Source of the DNA: Coprenecus sp949297365
Lineage (GTDB): Bacteria; Bacteroidota; Bacteroidia; Bacteroidales; UBA932
NCBI GenBank assembly: GCA_963931055.1
Contig: OZ006987.1
Location: 1,488,001 to 1,552,000, forward strand
DNA length: 64,000 nt
Direction of reading: 5' to 3'
Part shown: one piece after another, positions 16,417 through 25,877 of the stretch
Layout: the number at the start of each line of letters is the position of its first letter
Numbering within the stretch: position 1 is the first letter of the stretch
Program-made: the position numbers and the translations under genes
Notes under the pieces: generated by a model
What the model was told of the DNA's origin: nothing
Databases searched by the model: none
The model's input: the letters and a program-made list of their open reading frames with translations, nothing else

Positions 16417-17643
16417 ATGATATACATCCATTTCCCGTTCTGCAAGTCGTTCTGTACTTACTGCGACTTCTATTCGGTAAAGGAAAGAGGGAAAATGGAG
16501 CAATATAAAGAGGCCCTTCTGCGCGAGATAGACGCGCGGAGGGCTTTTCTTATGCGCTGTGCGGAACCTGCGACACTTTACATCGGCGGAGGAACACCAT
16601 CGCTGTGCCCGGTGGAATGGCTGGCGGAGATAATCTCTGCGGTGCGGAATGCTGGCGGAAAAGCTGGGGAGCTCAGAGAACTGACAGTGGAGGTCAATCC
16701 GGACGATGTGACTCCGGAATATGCCCTCGGACTGCGCGGACTGGGAGTCAACCGGGTGAGCATAGGGGTGCAGTCGTTCTCGGATGTCAGTCTTCGGTGG
16801 ATGAACCGCAGACATACTGCTGCCGGTGCCCGTGAGGCTTACAGGATGTTGCGTGAGGCCGGCTTTGACAATATATCGCAAGACCTTATCTTCGGTTACG
16901 ACCCGGTGCCCTGGGGTACTCCGGCCACACCCCGAGACTTGCTTATGCAGCAATGGCGTGAGGACTTGGAGCAGATGCTGCTTCTGCGTCCGGAGCACAT
17001 ATCGGCCTATCAGATGGGTGTCGAGGAAGGCAGCGTACTGGGGGAGAAAACCTCGGCCGGTCTGTACCGCGAGCCGTCCGATGAGTTATGCGCCGCTCAG
17101 TATGCTCTGCTTCAGCAGATGTTGTCCGAGGCCGGCTATGAACAGTACGAGGTGTCCAATTTCGCCTTGCCTGGCCGTCAGGCCATACACAACAGCGGCT
17201 ACTGGGAACGCCTGCCGTACATCGGTCTCGGCCCGGGAGCACATTCGTTTGACGGAGACCGCCGCCGCAGCTGGAACGCTCCCGACGTGGACCTGTATAT
17301 CCGCCGCTGGCTGCCGGAGGTGTCTCCCGGCCCTGAAATTCCGGTCGGGACTTCAGCTTGTTCCGGAAGCGCACCTTACCGGACTGACGATGTGTCAAAT
17401 GCCTGTGCGGCTTCCGGCAGCGAGACTCTTACCGATGAGGACGTGCTGGTCGAGAAAGTCATGCTGGGCCTGCGTAAGGCTTCCGGCCTGCTTCTGTCCG
17501 ATGTGCCCGAACTCGATCCGCTGACGGTCGCCCGTCTGGTCTCCTCCGGCTCTCTTGTCGAAGATGCCGGCCGCATACGCATCCCTCCCTCGAAGCTCTT
17601 CATCAGCGACACCGTCATCCGCTCTCTCCTCCCCGCCGACTGA
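16417..17643 (+). CDS. hemW: Radical SAM heme chaperone HemW-like protein
   Basis: The 408-residue protein opens with MIYIHFPFC and the CxxxCxxC cluster motif at Cys9, Cys13 and Cys16 (CKSFCTYCDF). The HemW/HemN core follows: GGGTPS, NPDD, GVNRVSIGVQSF, HISAYQMGVEEG and YEQYEVSNFA. Members were long annotated as oxygen-independent coproporphyrinogen III oxidase; the missing fourth cysteine pattern and the C-terminus fit HemW, which delivers heme. Its end lies one base from the convergent kinase gene. Confidence 0.88.
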   Translation: MIYIHFPFCKSFCTYCDFYSVKERGKMEQYKEALLREIDARRAFLMRCAEPATLYIGGGTPSLCPVEWLAEIISAVRNAGGKAGELRELTVEVNPDDVTPEYALGLRGLGVNRVSIGVQSFSDVSLRWMNRRHTAAGAREAYRMLREAGFDNISQDLIFGYDPVPWGTPATPRDLLMQQWREDLEQMLLLRPEHISAYQMGVEEGSVLGEKTSAGLYREPSDELCAAQYALLQQMLSEAGYEQYEVSNFALPGRQAIHNSGYWERLPYIGLGPGAHSFDGDRRRSWNAPDVDLYIRRWLPEVSPGPEIPVGTSACSGSAPYRTDDVSNACAASGSETLTDEDVLVEKVMLGLRKASGLLLSDVPELDPLTVARLVSSGSLVEDAGRIRIPPSKLFISDTVIRSLLPAD

Positions 17644-17644
17644 T

Positions 17645-19009
17645 TCAGCGGAAGAAGATCTCGAAGCGGGTGAGGCCGTCGGGACCGGTGGCGAGACTGA
17701 AGCGGATGCCGGAGCGGGTGAGTACCTCGTGGATGACCGCCAGGCCGATGCCCTTGCCGTCGGGCTTGGTGGAGAAGAACGGGGTGAAGAGGTTGCGGGC
17801 GGCTTCTTCCGGTATGGGCAGGCCGTTGTCGGATATGCACCAGTAGCCCGGCCTGGAGACAATGGTAATCTGATTCCGGGAAAGGTAGGGTTTGCTGTGG
17901 GGTACGGGCTGTACGGATTCTGCAGTGCCTGAGGCGGTGTCGGGAGGGAAGGCTTCGACGGCGTTCTTGACGATGTTGGTGAGGACCTGTTCCATCAGTA
18001 CAGGGTCGATGCTGACTTCTCCGGCGTTATCATCCAGGTCCAGCACCACGGCAATCTGCCGCCGGCCCTTGAGGCTTTCGAGGAAGGGTGCTGTCCTGCG
18101 CAGGAATGAGTTGGCGTCCACGGGCCGGCACACCGGGTCGGGAATGCGTGCCATGGAGGCGTACTCGGTGATGAACCGGCTCATGCGGTCTATGCGCGAC
18201 AGGAGTATAGACAGCATGGTTGCGGTGTCCTCGTCTCCGGAGCCGGCACTGCTCTGCTCCATGGCTCCGAGGGCCGAAGTCAGGCCGGCCATGGTGTTGT
18301 TCACTTCGTGGGAGATGATGCGGATGACTTTCCGGTAGCCCCTTTTCTCAGCTTCGTAAAGCTCTTCTGTCAGCGGCTCCACCATATAGAACGGATGCGG
18401 AAATCCTCTGTCCATGAATGACGAACAGGTGCAGCGGTAGATGTGCAGCGGGTCTGTCTGGAGTATCCTGCCGCTGTCCGGTTCCACTGAGGCCATGAGC
18501 TGCAGCAGGGGAAGCCCGCTTCCATCCAATGCGAGACCTTTGTATTCTCCTATGTCAGTAAGGTTGAGGAAGCGGCACATGGCCGGATTGGCGGAGGATA
18601 TTTTCCCGTCGATATCCATGATCAGCACGCCCATCGGGGAGGCTGCGATGAGGAGCTCCAGAAAATGGTTCTGCTCCTGGGCCCGCACTTCCTCTTCATG
18701 AAGCTGGTGGCTCATCCGGTTGAACAGCTCTATGATCCGGTCTGCATCCGCTTGCCCTACCTGACGCAGTCTGGTGGAGAAATCCTGCTCTTTAAGCAGG
18801 TCGATGCCTTCCGAGAGAGTGCCTAACGGTTTGACGGTCTTGCGGTACAGTATGACCAGAAGCAGTATGACGGCTATGGCGCAGAGCTGGATGGCCAGAT
18901 ACGTCCAGCTTCGGTGCTCCGGCGGGAGTACCAGTACGAGAACGGCCGTCCCCACTGTCAGTACGAGTATGGATACGGCTATCAGCCTGAAATATCCCCG
19001 TGCGCCCAT
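17645..19009 (-). CDS. NtrB-like sensor histidine kinase
   Basis: This 454-residue protein has two closely spaced transmembrane helices (about 8-28 and 36-56) with only some eight residues outside, then a HAMP-like linker and a PAS domain (about 115-190). The H box IISHEVNNTMAGL has its phospho-acceptor His near residue 234. The ATPase motifs are N box NIVKNAVEAF, G1 DNGLPIPEEA and G2 GKGIGLAVIHEV. The minimal loop suggests it senses membrane or cytoplasmic signals. It lies 7 bases downstream of its partner regulator and probably acts on it. Confidence 0.9.
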   Translation of the reverse strand: MGARGYFRLIAVSILVLTVGTAVLVLVLPPEHRSWTYLAIQLCAIAVILLLVILYRKTVKPLGTLSEGIDLLKEQDFSTRLRQVGQADADRIIELFNRMSHQLHEEEVRAQEQNHFLELLIAASPMGVLIMDIDGKISSANPAMCRFLNLTDIGEYKGLALDGSGLPLLQLMASVEPDSGRILQTDPLHIYRCTCSSFMDRGFPHPFYMVEPLTEELYEAEKRGYRKVIRIISHEVNNTMAGLTSALGAMEQSSAGSGDEDTATMLSILLSRIDRMSRFITEYASMARIPDPVCRPVDANSFLRRTAPFLESLKGRRQIAVVLDLDDNAGEVSIDPVLMEQVLTNIVKNAVEAFPPDTASGTAESVQPVPHSKPYLSRNQITIVSRPGYWCISDNGLPIPEEAARNLFTPFFSTKPDGKGIGLAVIHEVLTRSGIRFSLATGPDGLTRFEIFFR

Positions 19010-19016
19010 ATCTGTG

Positions 19017-20336
19017 TTAAAGTTCTATTCTGTATTTCTCCAAACGGCGGTAGAGAGAGGCCCGTGTGATGCCTAAGGATGCGGCGGCACGGGTCACGTT
19101 GCCGTTGCAGTCGGACAAGGCCCTGCGGATGCGCTCTTTCTCCATCTCCTCCAGCGTGAGATTCCCGGAGGGGCGTACCGGCGGCTCGGGCGCGTTTCCC
19201 ATGCTGCGGGCGATGTCGTCCTTGCCGATAGTCCCGCCGGGGGCCATGATGAGGGCTCTCTCGACCACATTTTTCAGCTCCCGTATATTGCCAGACCACG
19301 GCAGCCGGCTCAGATACTCCACAGCTTCCGGGGAAAATTCCGCCCGGGAGGGCACTTCTTTGGCGAAATGTCTTACCAACAGGGGTATGTCTTCCCTGCG
19401 CTCCCTGAGCGGCGGCAGGTGTATGGGGATGAGGTTCAGGCGGTAGTATAGATCCTCGCGGAAGAGGCCCTGGCTCACCATGTCGGGCAGGCTGCGGTTG
19501 GTGGCGGAGATGACCCTGACATCGGTCTTGCGGGGCAGGCTCTCTCCGAGCGGCTCGTATGTGCGGTCCTGGAGCACCCGGAGCAATTTGACCTGACAGA
19601 CAGGCTCCAGCTCTCCTACCTCGTCGAGGAATATGGATCCCTTGTCGGCCAGCTCGAAGCGGCCCTTGCGGTCAGTCCACGCATCGGTGAAGGCTCCCTT
19701 CTTGTGCCCGAACATCTCGCTGTCGAAGAGGCTCGAGCTCAGGCCTCCGAGATTGACCTTGACGAACGGGCCGGATTGCCTGGGAGAGTTGAGGTGGATG
19801 GCCTCGGCGATGAGCTCCTTGCCCGTGCCGCTTTCCCCGGTTATGAGCACTGACGCTCCCGTGGGGGCCACCCGCAGCACGGCGTCCAGCACCTCCCGCA
19901 TCATCGGGCTGCGGCCTATGATCCGGTCGAAGCCCCTGCCCGTCTCCGGAGTCTGTTCCGCCTGCGCCGAGCCTAAGTGCAGGGCCGTGCCTATACGCTC
20001 CATCAGGGCCGTATTGTCCCATGGCTTTGTGATGAAATCAAAGGCTCCCAGCCTCATGCCCTCCACTGCCAGGGAGATGCTGCCCCAGGCCGTCATGAGT
20101 ATGACCGGAGTGGACGGGGCGAGGATACGCACCTTCCGCAGAAGCTCCAGACCCTCCTCGCCGGTGGTGGACAGGGAGTAGTTCATGTCCATCAGGATGA
20201 GCTCCGGCTCCTGACGGCGCACGGTCTCTACCGCCTCTTTCGGGCCCGGTACGGCCTCTGCCGTCAGTCCGGCCCTGCCCAGCAGGAATCTAAGCGATGC
20301 CCTTATCGCATCATCATCGTCAACAATCAGTATCAT
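19017..20336 (-). CDS. NtrC-family sigma-54-dependent response regulator
   Basis: The 439-residue protein has a receiver domain (acidic pocket DDDD at 6-9, phospho-acceptor Asp50 in LILMDMNYS). The AAA+ domain has Walker A GESGTGKE, the sigma-54 contact loop GAFTDA and Walker B SIFLDEVGEL. A Fis-type helix-turn-helix is at the C-terminus (NVTRAAASLGITRASLYRRLEKYRIEL). It needs sigma-54 RNA polymerase. The best local target is the export operon at 21875, which has a sigma-54-like promoter and an upstream palindrome. It is cotranscribed with the kinase. Confidence 0.94.
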   Translation of the reverse strand: MILIVDDDDAIRASLRFLLGRAGLTAEAVPGPKEAVETVRRQEPELILMDMNYSLSTTGEEGLELLRKVRILAPSTPVILMTAWGSISLAVEGMRLGAFDFITKPWDNTALMERIGTALHLGSAQAEQTPETGRGFDRIIGRSPMMREVLDAVLRVAPTGASVLITGESGTGKELIAEAIHLNSPRQSGPFVKVNLGGLSSSLFDSEMFGHKKGAFTDAWTDRKGRFELADKGSIFLDEVGELEPVCQVKLLRVLQDRTYEPLGESLPRKTDVRVISATNRSLPDMVSQGLFREDLYYRLNLIPIHLPPLRERREDIPLLVRHFAKEVPSRAEFSPEAVEYLSRLPWSGNIRELKNVVERALIMAPGGTIGKDDIARSMGNAPEPPVRPSGNLTLEEMEKERIRRALSDCNGNVTRAAASLGITRASLYRRLEKYRIEL

Positions 20337-20340
20337 AATG

Positions 20341-21606
20341 TCACGGTTTCAGTAGGTTGATGGGAACGACATACACTCCGTCCTCTCTTCGGTAAGAGCT
20401 GCCGACGGCAGTCAGTACCATTAAGAACGAGGGCGCTTTTTCATTGCTCTTTTCCTCAAGTTTTGCTTTCAGCGTCTTAAGTGAATCGGCACCGGCCTCG
20501 ATCAGCTCGTCTCCGCCCAGTTTGATCTCCACGGCTCCCCAGCGTCCGTCGTCAAGATGTATGACGGCATCGCATTCCAGTCCGGTGTTGTCCCTGTAGT
20601 GCAGCACCTCTCCGCCAAGGGTCTCCGCATATATTCTGAGGTCGCGCACGGCCATATCCTCAAAGAACAGCCCCAGGCTTTCAAGATCTCTGAGCAGGTC
20701 TTCCGGCATGACACCCAAGGCCCTGCATGCGATGGATGTATCTACAAAATGCCGTGTGGGAGTCGAGCGTATGGAGGTCTTGGAGCGGATGTCGGGATTC
20801 CACGCAGCCATGTCCTCGATGATGTACAGGTCCTTTAAGGCTTCCAGATAGTCGTCAAAGGTCTTGGGATCCATTGTCCTTTCGTTGCTCTGGCGTACAT
20901 CTGCGATGATGGTCGATATTGCGGCTTCTGTCGAGATATGACGGGCGTAGCTTCTTACGATCATTCTCAGCACTTCCGGTTTCTTGTTGCGGAAACGCTC
21001 GTTCCCGCAGTCCTCGAACACAAAAAGTCCGTTCCAATAATTTTTGGTTATCTCTATGGCGATATCTTTTGATGCCAGCACGGACACCGGCCAGCCGCCA
21101 CGGCAGATCAGATGAGCGATATTCTCCAGAGACGCATCCTGATTCAAGTCCCATACGGAAGCGGCATCGCCGTTGAACAGCCCCTGCAGTGATACCGTTC
21201 CTTTTGACTCTTTTGATTCCCACAGACTCATCGGGCGCATCCTTACGGGAGTGATTCTTCCGGCTCCGCTGTGATGTACCTCGGTCTTGTCCGCAGGAGT
21301 GGAGCTTCCGGTCAGAATATATTTGCCGAATTCGTATTTGAAATCCAGGTCGTCCTTGACTTGATTCCAGATATCAGGGGCTTTCTGCCATTCGTCTATC
21401 AGCCTGGGACATTCTCCGTTGAGCACCGCTTTGGGATTCATCCGCGCCATAGCGATGGCCTGTTTCGTGTTCAGCTTTATGAAACTCTTCTGGTAAAGCA
21501 TACATGTGGTGGTCTTGCCGCAGAACTTCGGGCCGGCCACGACGATTGCCCCGGAGGTTCTCAGCTTAAGTTCTATCTCCTTTTCGATAAGGCGGCTGTA
21601 ATACAT
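20341..21606 (-). CDS. AAA ATPase with DUF4143 domain
   Basis: The start at 21606 (MYYSRLIEKEIE, 421 residues) is chosen because the -7 element TATCTTTG at 21637-21630 lies only two bases before the other ATG at 21627, so that codon would not be inside the mRNA. Walker A is GPKFCGKTTT and Walker B LIDEWQKAPD, with an arginine-rich region VRMRPMSLWES and a C-terminal DUF4143 nuclease-like fold (LECDAVIHLDDGRWGAVEIKLG). The family is abundant and often horizontally acquired in Bacteroidetes, and its role is unclear. It separates the two-component genes from their likely target operon. Three upstream tandem repeats may control it. Confidence 0.88.
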   Translation of the reverse strand: MYYSRLIEKEIELKLRTSGAIVVAGPKFCGKTTTCMLYQKSFIKLNTKQAIAMARMNPKAVLNGECPRLIDEWQKAPDIWNQVKDDLDFKYEFGKYILTGSSTPADKTEVHHSGAGRITPVRMRPMSLWESKESKGTVSLQGLFNGDAASVWDLNQDASLENIAHLICRGGWPVSVLASKDIAIEITKNYWNGLFVFEDCGNERFRNKKPEVLRMIVRSYARHISTEAAISTIIADVRQSNERTMDPKTFDDYLEALKDLYIIEDMAAWNPDIRSKTSIRSTPTRHFVDTSIACRALGVMPEDLLRDLESLGLFFEDMAVRDLRIYAETLGGEVLHYRDNTGLECDAVIHLDDGRWGAVEIKLGGDELIEAGADSLKTLKAKLEEKSNEKAPSFLMVLTAVGSSYRREDGVYVVPINLLKP

Positions 21607-21629
21607 AGGGAATGTTTTATAATCCATTG

Positions 21630-21705
21630 CAAAGATAGAAATTCCTATGATTTTCAGTATAAAATTCCCAAGATTTTCAATGAAAAATTCCCAAGATTTT
21701 CAATC
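21630..21705 (-). promoter_or_regulatory. Promoter with three tandem 22-23 bp repeats
   Basis: Upstream of the DUF4143 gene, TATCTTTG (21637-21630, minus strand) is preceded directly by three tandem units. Two are nearly identical, reading TTGAAAATCTTGGGAATTTT on the minus strand (21661-21682 and 21683-21705), and one is degenerate (21638-21660). The units have a period of about 22 bases, roughly two helical turns, so they would face the same side of the DNA. Confidence 0.7.
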
Positions 21706-21729
21706 GTGGGCTGAGCGGAGGTTCGGTCA

Positions 21730-21763
21730 GGTGTCCGCAGAGGGGTGTCCGATATCGGACACC
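21730..21763 (+). promoter_or_regulatory. 20-bp palindrome plus half-site, candidate enhancer
   Basis: GGTGTCCGATATCGGACACC (21744-21763) is a perfect 20-bp palindrome. A matching half-site GGTGTCCG lies at 21730-21737. The centre is about 85 bases upstream of the -12 region of the sigma-54-like promoter, as expected for an upstream activating sequence bound by an NtrC-type regulator. Confidence 0.7.
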
Positions 21764-21824
21764 TGTACGGAAATGAACGGATGTCGTCGAGGGTAAAATA
21801 TTGATAAATAGCATAGTGAGATGC

Positions 21825-21840
21825 TGGCACGGGGATTGTC
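21825..21840 (+). promoter_or_regulatory. Sigma-54-type (-24/-12) promoter
   Basis: TGGCAC (21825-21830), five bases, then TTGTC (21836-21840) matches the sigma-54 consensus TGGCAC-N5-TTGCW except for T in place of C in the -12 GC. Spacing is correct. The first permease gene starts 35 bases later. Confidence 0.6.
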
Positions 21841-21874
21841 CGGCCATTATATAAAAGGTATAATATAGAGCGAT

Positions 21875-23218
21875 ATGAAATTAGGATTATACTTCAGACA
21901 GGCGTGGTACAACCTCCGGGTGAACCGGGTGTACAGCGCGGTGTTCATCGCCGGAACGGCGGTGTCGGTCGCACTGGTGATGGCTTTCCTGACCGTGCTT
22001 TCTTCCAGGGTGGTCAATACCGTGCCGGAGACGCATCGGGACAGGATGCTGAGTGTCAGCCATCTGTTATATAAGGGAGATATGGGAACGCTGGGCTTCG
22101 GAGTGTCGGCTGAGTTCGGAAAGCGTTTCCTGGACAGTCTGCCCGGAGTGGAGTGCTGGACAGCAATGGCTCCGGGACATTTTATGGAAGGTCCGCTCAC
22201 ATTGAGGGATGCCGCCGGTATAAGCTGCAAGGCATTTACCCGTTTCGTGGACCGGAACTTCTGGAGGGTCTTCGATTTTCAGTTTGTCGCTGGCAGACCT
22301 CTGTCGGAAAGCGGTATGCACGGCAGTGCAGCCGAGCTGGTGGTCTCCGAATCTGTAGCACACCGTCTTGCAGGAAAGTCGGATGCGGTGGGAAAGGAGG
22401 TGTACTGGGACGGACGGCTGTTCCGAGTATGCGGTGTGGTCCGGGATGTGCCCATAAGCGCATCTGCGGCTTTTGCCGAGGCTTGGATGCCTTTGGACGA
22501 GTACGACATCAACATGTCGTGGCTCGGACGGATGTTTTTCGGAAATGTCAGTTTTCTGGGGAACGGACCCATATATATTCTGGCTGACGACAGGGCCTCG
22601 TTCCGTAAAATCAGGTCGGGGATTGAGGACCGCCTGGAGATATTCAACCATACCGATGACAGCGGCTCGGAACTGAGCCTGCCCCGGGGAGTACCGTCGT
22701 ATGTGGAAAGTATGTTCGTACAGTTTGACAGTCATGGCAACAGTCAGCCTGTTAGGCCTTATATCTGGATGAGCGTCGGTGTGCTGCTGCTTATCCTGCT
22801 GGTGCCGCTTTTCAATCTCTCCGGCATGGTGACTTCTCGGATGGAGGCCCGCCTGACCGAATTCGGCACCCGCAAGGCCTTCGGTGCCCGGGGCGGCTCG
22901 ATCCTCTCGCAGATAGCCTGGGAAAATCTGCTGCTGACACTTATCGGCGGAGTGCTGGGACTGGTGCTGTCATGGCTGCTGCTGGAGGTGTTCTCCCGTC
23001 AGCTCAGCATGTTGGTTCCGACCGGCGGATGGATGCCGGGCGCGGCGGGCTACGGGACTCCCGAGGCAGGGTATTTTGATTTCAGAGATTTCTACAACAT
23101 ATACCTGGGGACTGCGCTGCTTCTTGTCATAGTGGTGCTCAATGTGCTGTCAGCCCTGCTGCCTGCCCGCAGAGTCATCCGGCATCCGATAACCGAATCG
23201 TTGAACTATAAAAAATAG
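21875..23218 (+). CDS. MacB/FtsX-type ABC transporter permease (N-half type)
   Basis: This 447-residue protein has an N-terminal helix (VYSAVFIAGTAVSVALVMAFLTVL), a large periplasmic domain of the MacB_PCD type, and three C-terminal FtsX helices around LTEFGTRKAFGARGGSILSQI and ENLLLTLIGGVLGL. It lacks an ATPase domain; the LolD-like ATPase at 25878 probably serves it. It opens the export operon and is paired with the next gene as two halves of one exporter. Confidence 0.9.
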   Translation: MKLGLYFRQAWYNLRVNRVYSAVFIAGTAVSVALVMAFLTVLSSRVVNTVPETHRDRMLSVSHLLYKGDMGTLGFGVSAEFGKRFLDSLPGVECWTAMAPGHFMEGPLTLRDAAGISCKAFTRFVDRNFWRVFDFQFVAGRPLSESGMHGSAAELVVSESVAHRLAGKSDAVGKEVYWDGRLFRVCGVVRDVPISASAAFAEAWMPLDEYDINMSWLGRMFFGNVSFLGNGPIYILADDRASFRKIRSGIEDRLEIFNHTDDSGSELSLPRGVPSYVESMFVQFDSHGNSQPVRPYIWMSVGVLLLILLVPLFNLSGMVTSRMEARLTEFGTRKAFGARGGSILSQIAWENLLLTLIGGVLGLVLSWLLLEVFSRQLSMLVPTGGWMPGAAGYGTPEAGYFDFRDFYNIYLGTALLLVIVVLNVLSALLPARRVIRHPITESLNYKK

Positions 23219-23224
23219 CGTGCT

Positions 23225-24547
23225 ATGATAAGGCAGATATTCAAACAGATATGGTTTTACCGCCGGGGCAGTGCCTGGCTGTTTGCGGAGCTTCTTGTAA
23301 TCGCTGTCGTGTCGTGGTTTGTAGTCAACCGGATATGGAATGTCCAGTACAGGATTCACGCCATACCCGACGGCATAGACTATGACGGGGTGTATGTGCT
23401 TTCTCTCGATGAGCTGTATCCCGGTCAATATGGCTATGACAGCACCTACGATACGGACGAGGCCCGTATGGAGAACTTTTTCCGGGTAGGTGACAGGCTG
23501 CGTCAGATGCCTCAGATACAGAGTCAGGCCCCGATAAGTATGACTCCATGCCTGGGCGGCAGAGGTGTGATGACAATATTCCTGGACAGTGTTACGATGG
23601 TGAATACAGCTGTGATTCAGAGAATCTGCGGGGCGGAGGACTTTCGGTTACTAGGATACAGGGTACTGCTGCCTGAGGACGGAGAACTTGTGGATGAACC
23701 AAATACGATACTTATTTCCGAAGATCTGGCCATGACGCTGTTCCCTGATGTGAGTCCGGTAGGAAAGACCCTCAGGGATGCGGCGGACGGCTATGTGCAA
23801 GAATACGAATATTATAAGAACAGTAAGATAACGGGAGTCATCGCCAATGTCCGTATGAGCCCGGATGCTGAGAATATTCCGATGCTGATAGAGAATATCC
23901 ACAGGCAGGAGTACTTTGAGACTATTGTCTTTAATGAAGAGTATAAATACGCTTTCCGGACTGTGCCGGGGGTGGATGTGGAGGAGTTTGCGGCAGAGTT
24001 GGGCCGGAAACTTGAGAGCGGCGGAGGCCTGGGCAATTACAGAGTGAGGGAGGTAGTGTCTTACAGGGAGATGGTGGAGGACAGGATTCTGTCCGGCAGC
24101 ATGGACCGGCTGTTCCTGTGGAAGGCTCTCAGGATATTCCTTATCATCAATGTGCTTCTGGCGGTGGTGTCCATCAGCTGGCTGAGAATGGAGGAGCGGC
24201 GCGGGGAGATCAGCGTCCGCCGGGCGATGGGAGGCTCCGGGTGGAGGATTCTCGCCCAGAACATCGGAGAGATATGGGTCGTGACCGCAGCGGCCGCCCT
24301 TATTGCCAGTGTGGTGGTGATCAATATTATTGTGCTGGGGAAGATGGATATCGTAGGGGAGACAGAACAGTTCATGCTGCCGGTGACAAGAGATCTGTAT
24401 CCGCTGTTATTTGACCCTGTATTGCATTTTCTGGCGGTGGAGGGCATTGTCCTGGGGCTGCTCCTTGTCGTGGTGACGGTGGCGGCTGCTGTGCCGGTGC
24501 TGCTGGCACTGCGCCAGTCTCCAGTCGAAGGTCTTAGGGACGAGTGA
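23225..24547 (+). CDS. MacB/FtsX-type ABC transporter permease (C-half type)
   Basis: The 440-residue product has an N-terminal helix (ELLVIAVVSWFVVNRIW), a periplasmic domain with SEDLAMTLFPDVSPVGKTL, and three C-terminal helices around ERRGEISVRRAMGGSGWRILAQ. It corresponds to the second half of the fused permease at 26719. It starts 6 bases after the previous gene. Confidence 0.9.
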   Translation: MIRQIFKQIWFYRRGSAWLFAELLVIAVVSWFVVNRIWNVQYRIHAIPDGIDYDGVYVLSLDELYPGQYGYDSTYDTDEARMENFFRVGDRLRQMPQIQSQAPISMTPCLGGRGVMTIFLDSVTMVNTAVIQRICGAEDFRLLGYRVLLPEDGELVDEPNTILISEDLAMTLFPDVSPVGKTLRDAADGYVQEYEYYKNSKITGVIANVRMSPDAENIPMLIENIHRQEYFETIVFNEEYKYAFRTVPGVDVEEFAAELGRKLESGGGLGNYRVREVVSYREMVEDRILSGSMDRLFLWKALRIFLIINVLLAVVSISWLRMEERRGEISVRRAMGGSGWRILAQNIGEIWVVTAAAALIASVVVINIIVLGKMDIVGETEQFMLPVTRDLYPLLFDPVLHFLAVEGIVLGLLLVVVTVAAAVPVLLALRQSPVEGLRDE

Positions 24548-24569
24548 TTTTTTAGAGGATTTGATAGAA

Positions 24570-25853
24570 ATGGAAAGTACAATACATACGATGGACAGAA
24601 ATCTGACTGTTAAGGAGAAATGGCAGGACCGCCGCAAGGTTATCATCCGCTGGAGCCTCGGAGCAGGAGCGGCGGTGGCGGCTGTGGTGCTGCTGGCCGT
24701 GCTGATCCAGCCGTCAGTGCGTGAGAGCAGTATAAAGATGGCGGCGGCGGATATAGGCTCGATAGATTTTGCCGTATCGGCTACGGGCAGGGTCGTGCCC
24801 GGCTATGAGGAGACCATAAATGCTCCGATATCGTCCCGGGTAGAGGAGGTCTTCAAGCGGGCTGGAGACGTGGTGCAGGCCGGGGAGCCTCTGCTCAGGC
24901 TGGATCTGACAGCCGCGCAGGCCGATTACGACAAGCAGGAGGATGAGGAACAGATGAAGATCCTGAGACTTGACCAGATGCGGATTTCCAACCGCAATCA
25001 GCTCTCGGAGATGGAGATGCGGATAAAGATCCAGGAAATGGAGCTTGACCGCAAGGAGGCCGCCCTGCGCAATGAGCGGTATCTGGATTCTCTGGGAGCG
25101 GGCACTCCCGATAAGGTCAGGGAGGCGGAACTGGCTTATACTGTAGCCAGTATGGAGCTGGACGAGAACCGGCAGAAACTGGAAAACCAGAGGGAACTGT
25201 CAGCTGCCGACGAGGCGGTGGCGGAACTGGATCTTTCCATTTTCCGCAAGAACATGGAGCAGACCCGCCGTCGGCTTTACGATGCCGGTATCCGTGCTCC
25301 CTATGCGGCCACCCTGACTTATATCGTGGATGAGATAGGTGCCCAGGTCTCCGAGGGCAGCAAGATAGCTATGCTGGCCGACCTCACCCGCTTCAAGGTG
25401 GAGGGTGAGCTCGGGGACATGCAGGCCGGCAAGATAGCCGAGGGTTACCGGACCACAGTGCTGGCCGGACGGGACACCCTTACCGGAGTCGTTTCGGGCA
25501 TCTCGCCTCTGTCCACCGACGGCCTGATATCCTTCTCGGTGCAGCTTGACGACGAGTCTGCCCCGGTCCTGCGCTCGGGCCTGAAATGCGACATCTACGT
25601 GGTCTACGCCTACCGCGAGAATGTCCTCCGTCTGCCGTCAGGCACATATTATAAAGGAGCGGGCAACTACGACATCTTCGTCCGCGAGGGCGACCGGTTG
25701 GTACGCCGCCGTGTAGCCCTCGGGGAGGCCAACTACGACTATGTGGAGGTCGTCTCCGGCCTTGAGCCGGGCGAGCAGGCGGTCATCTCCGACATGTCCG
25801 ATTACGCCAAGCAGCCCGAGCTCCGCATCAGACCCTCCAAAAAGGAAAAGTAA
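24570..25853 (+). CDS. MacA/HlyD-type periplasmic adaptor
   Basis: ATG at 24570 (MESTIHTMDRN) is chosen over an in-frame TTG at 24561. The 427-residue protein has one transmembrane anchor (about residues 24-44), a lipoyl half (VVPGYEETINAPISSRVEEVFKRAGDVVQAGEPLLRL), a long coiled-coil hairpin, and the second half (YDAGIRAPYAATLTYIVDEIGAQVSEG). Beta-barrel and membrane-proximal domains follow. It should link the MacB-type permeases to the TolC-like protein at 32064. Confidence 0.92.
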   Translation: MESTIHTMDRNLTVKEKWQDRRKVIIRWSLGAGAAVAAVVLLAVLIQPSVRESSIKMAAADIGSIDFAVSATGRVVPGYEETINAPISSRVEEVFKRAGDVVQAGEPLLRLDLTAAQADYDKQEDEEQMKILRLDQMRISNRNQLSEMEMRIKIQEMELDRKEAALRNERYLDSLGAGTPDKVREAELAYTVASMELDENRQKLENQRELSAADEAVAELDLSIFRKNMEQTRRRLYDAGIRAPYAATLTYIVDEIGAQVSEGSKIAMLADLTRFKVEGELGDMQAGKIAEGYRTTVLAGRDTLTGVVSGISPLSTDGLISFSVQLDDESAPVLRSGLKCDIYVVYAYRENVLRLPSGTYYKGAGNYDIFVREGDRLVRRRVALGEANYDYVEVVSGLEPGEQAVISDMSDYAKQPELRIRPSKKEK

Positions 25854-25877
25854 GAAAACAGATAAAGAGTTAAAATT

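Noticed and set aside
21638..21705. Possible CRISPR array
   Set aside because: Only three tandem units without spacers, directly at a promoter; no cas genes in the window.
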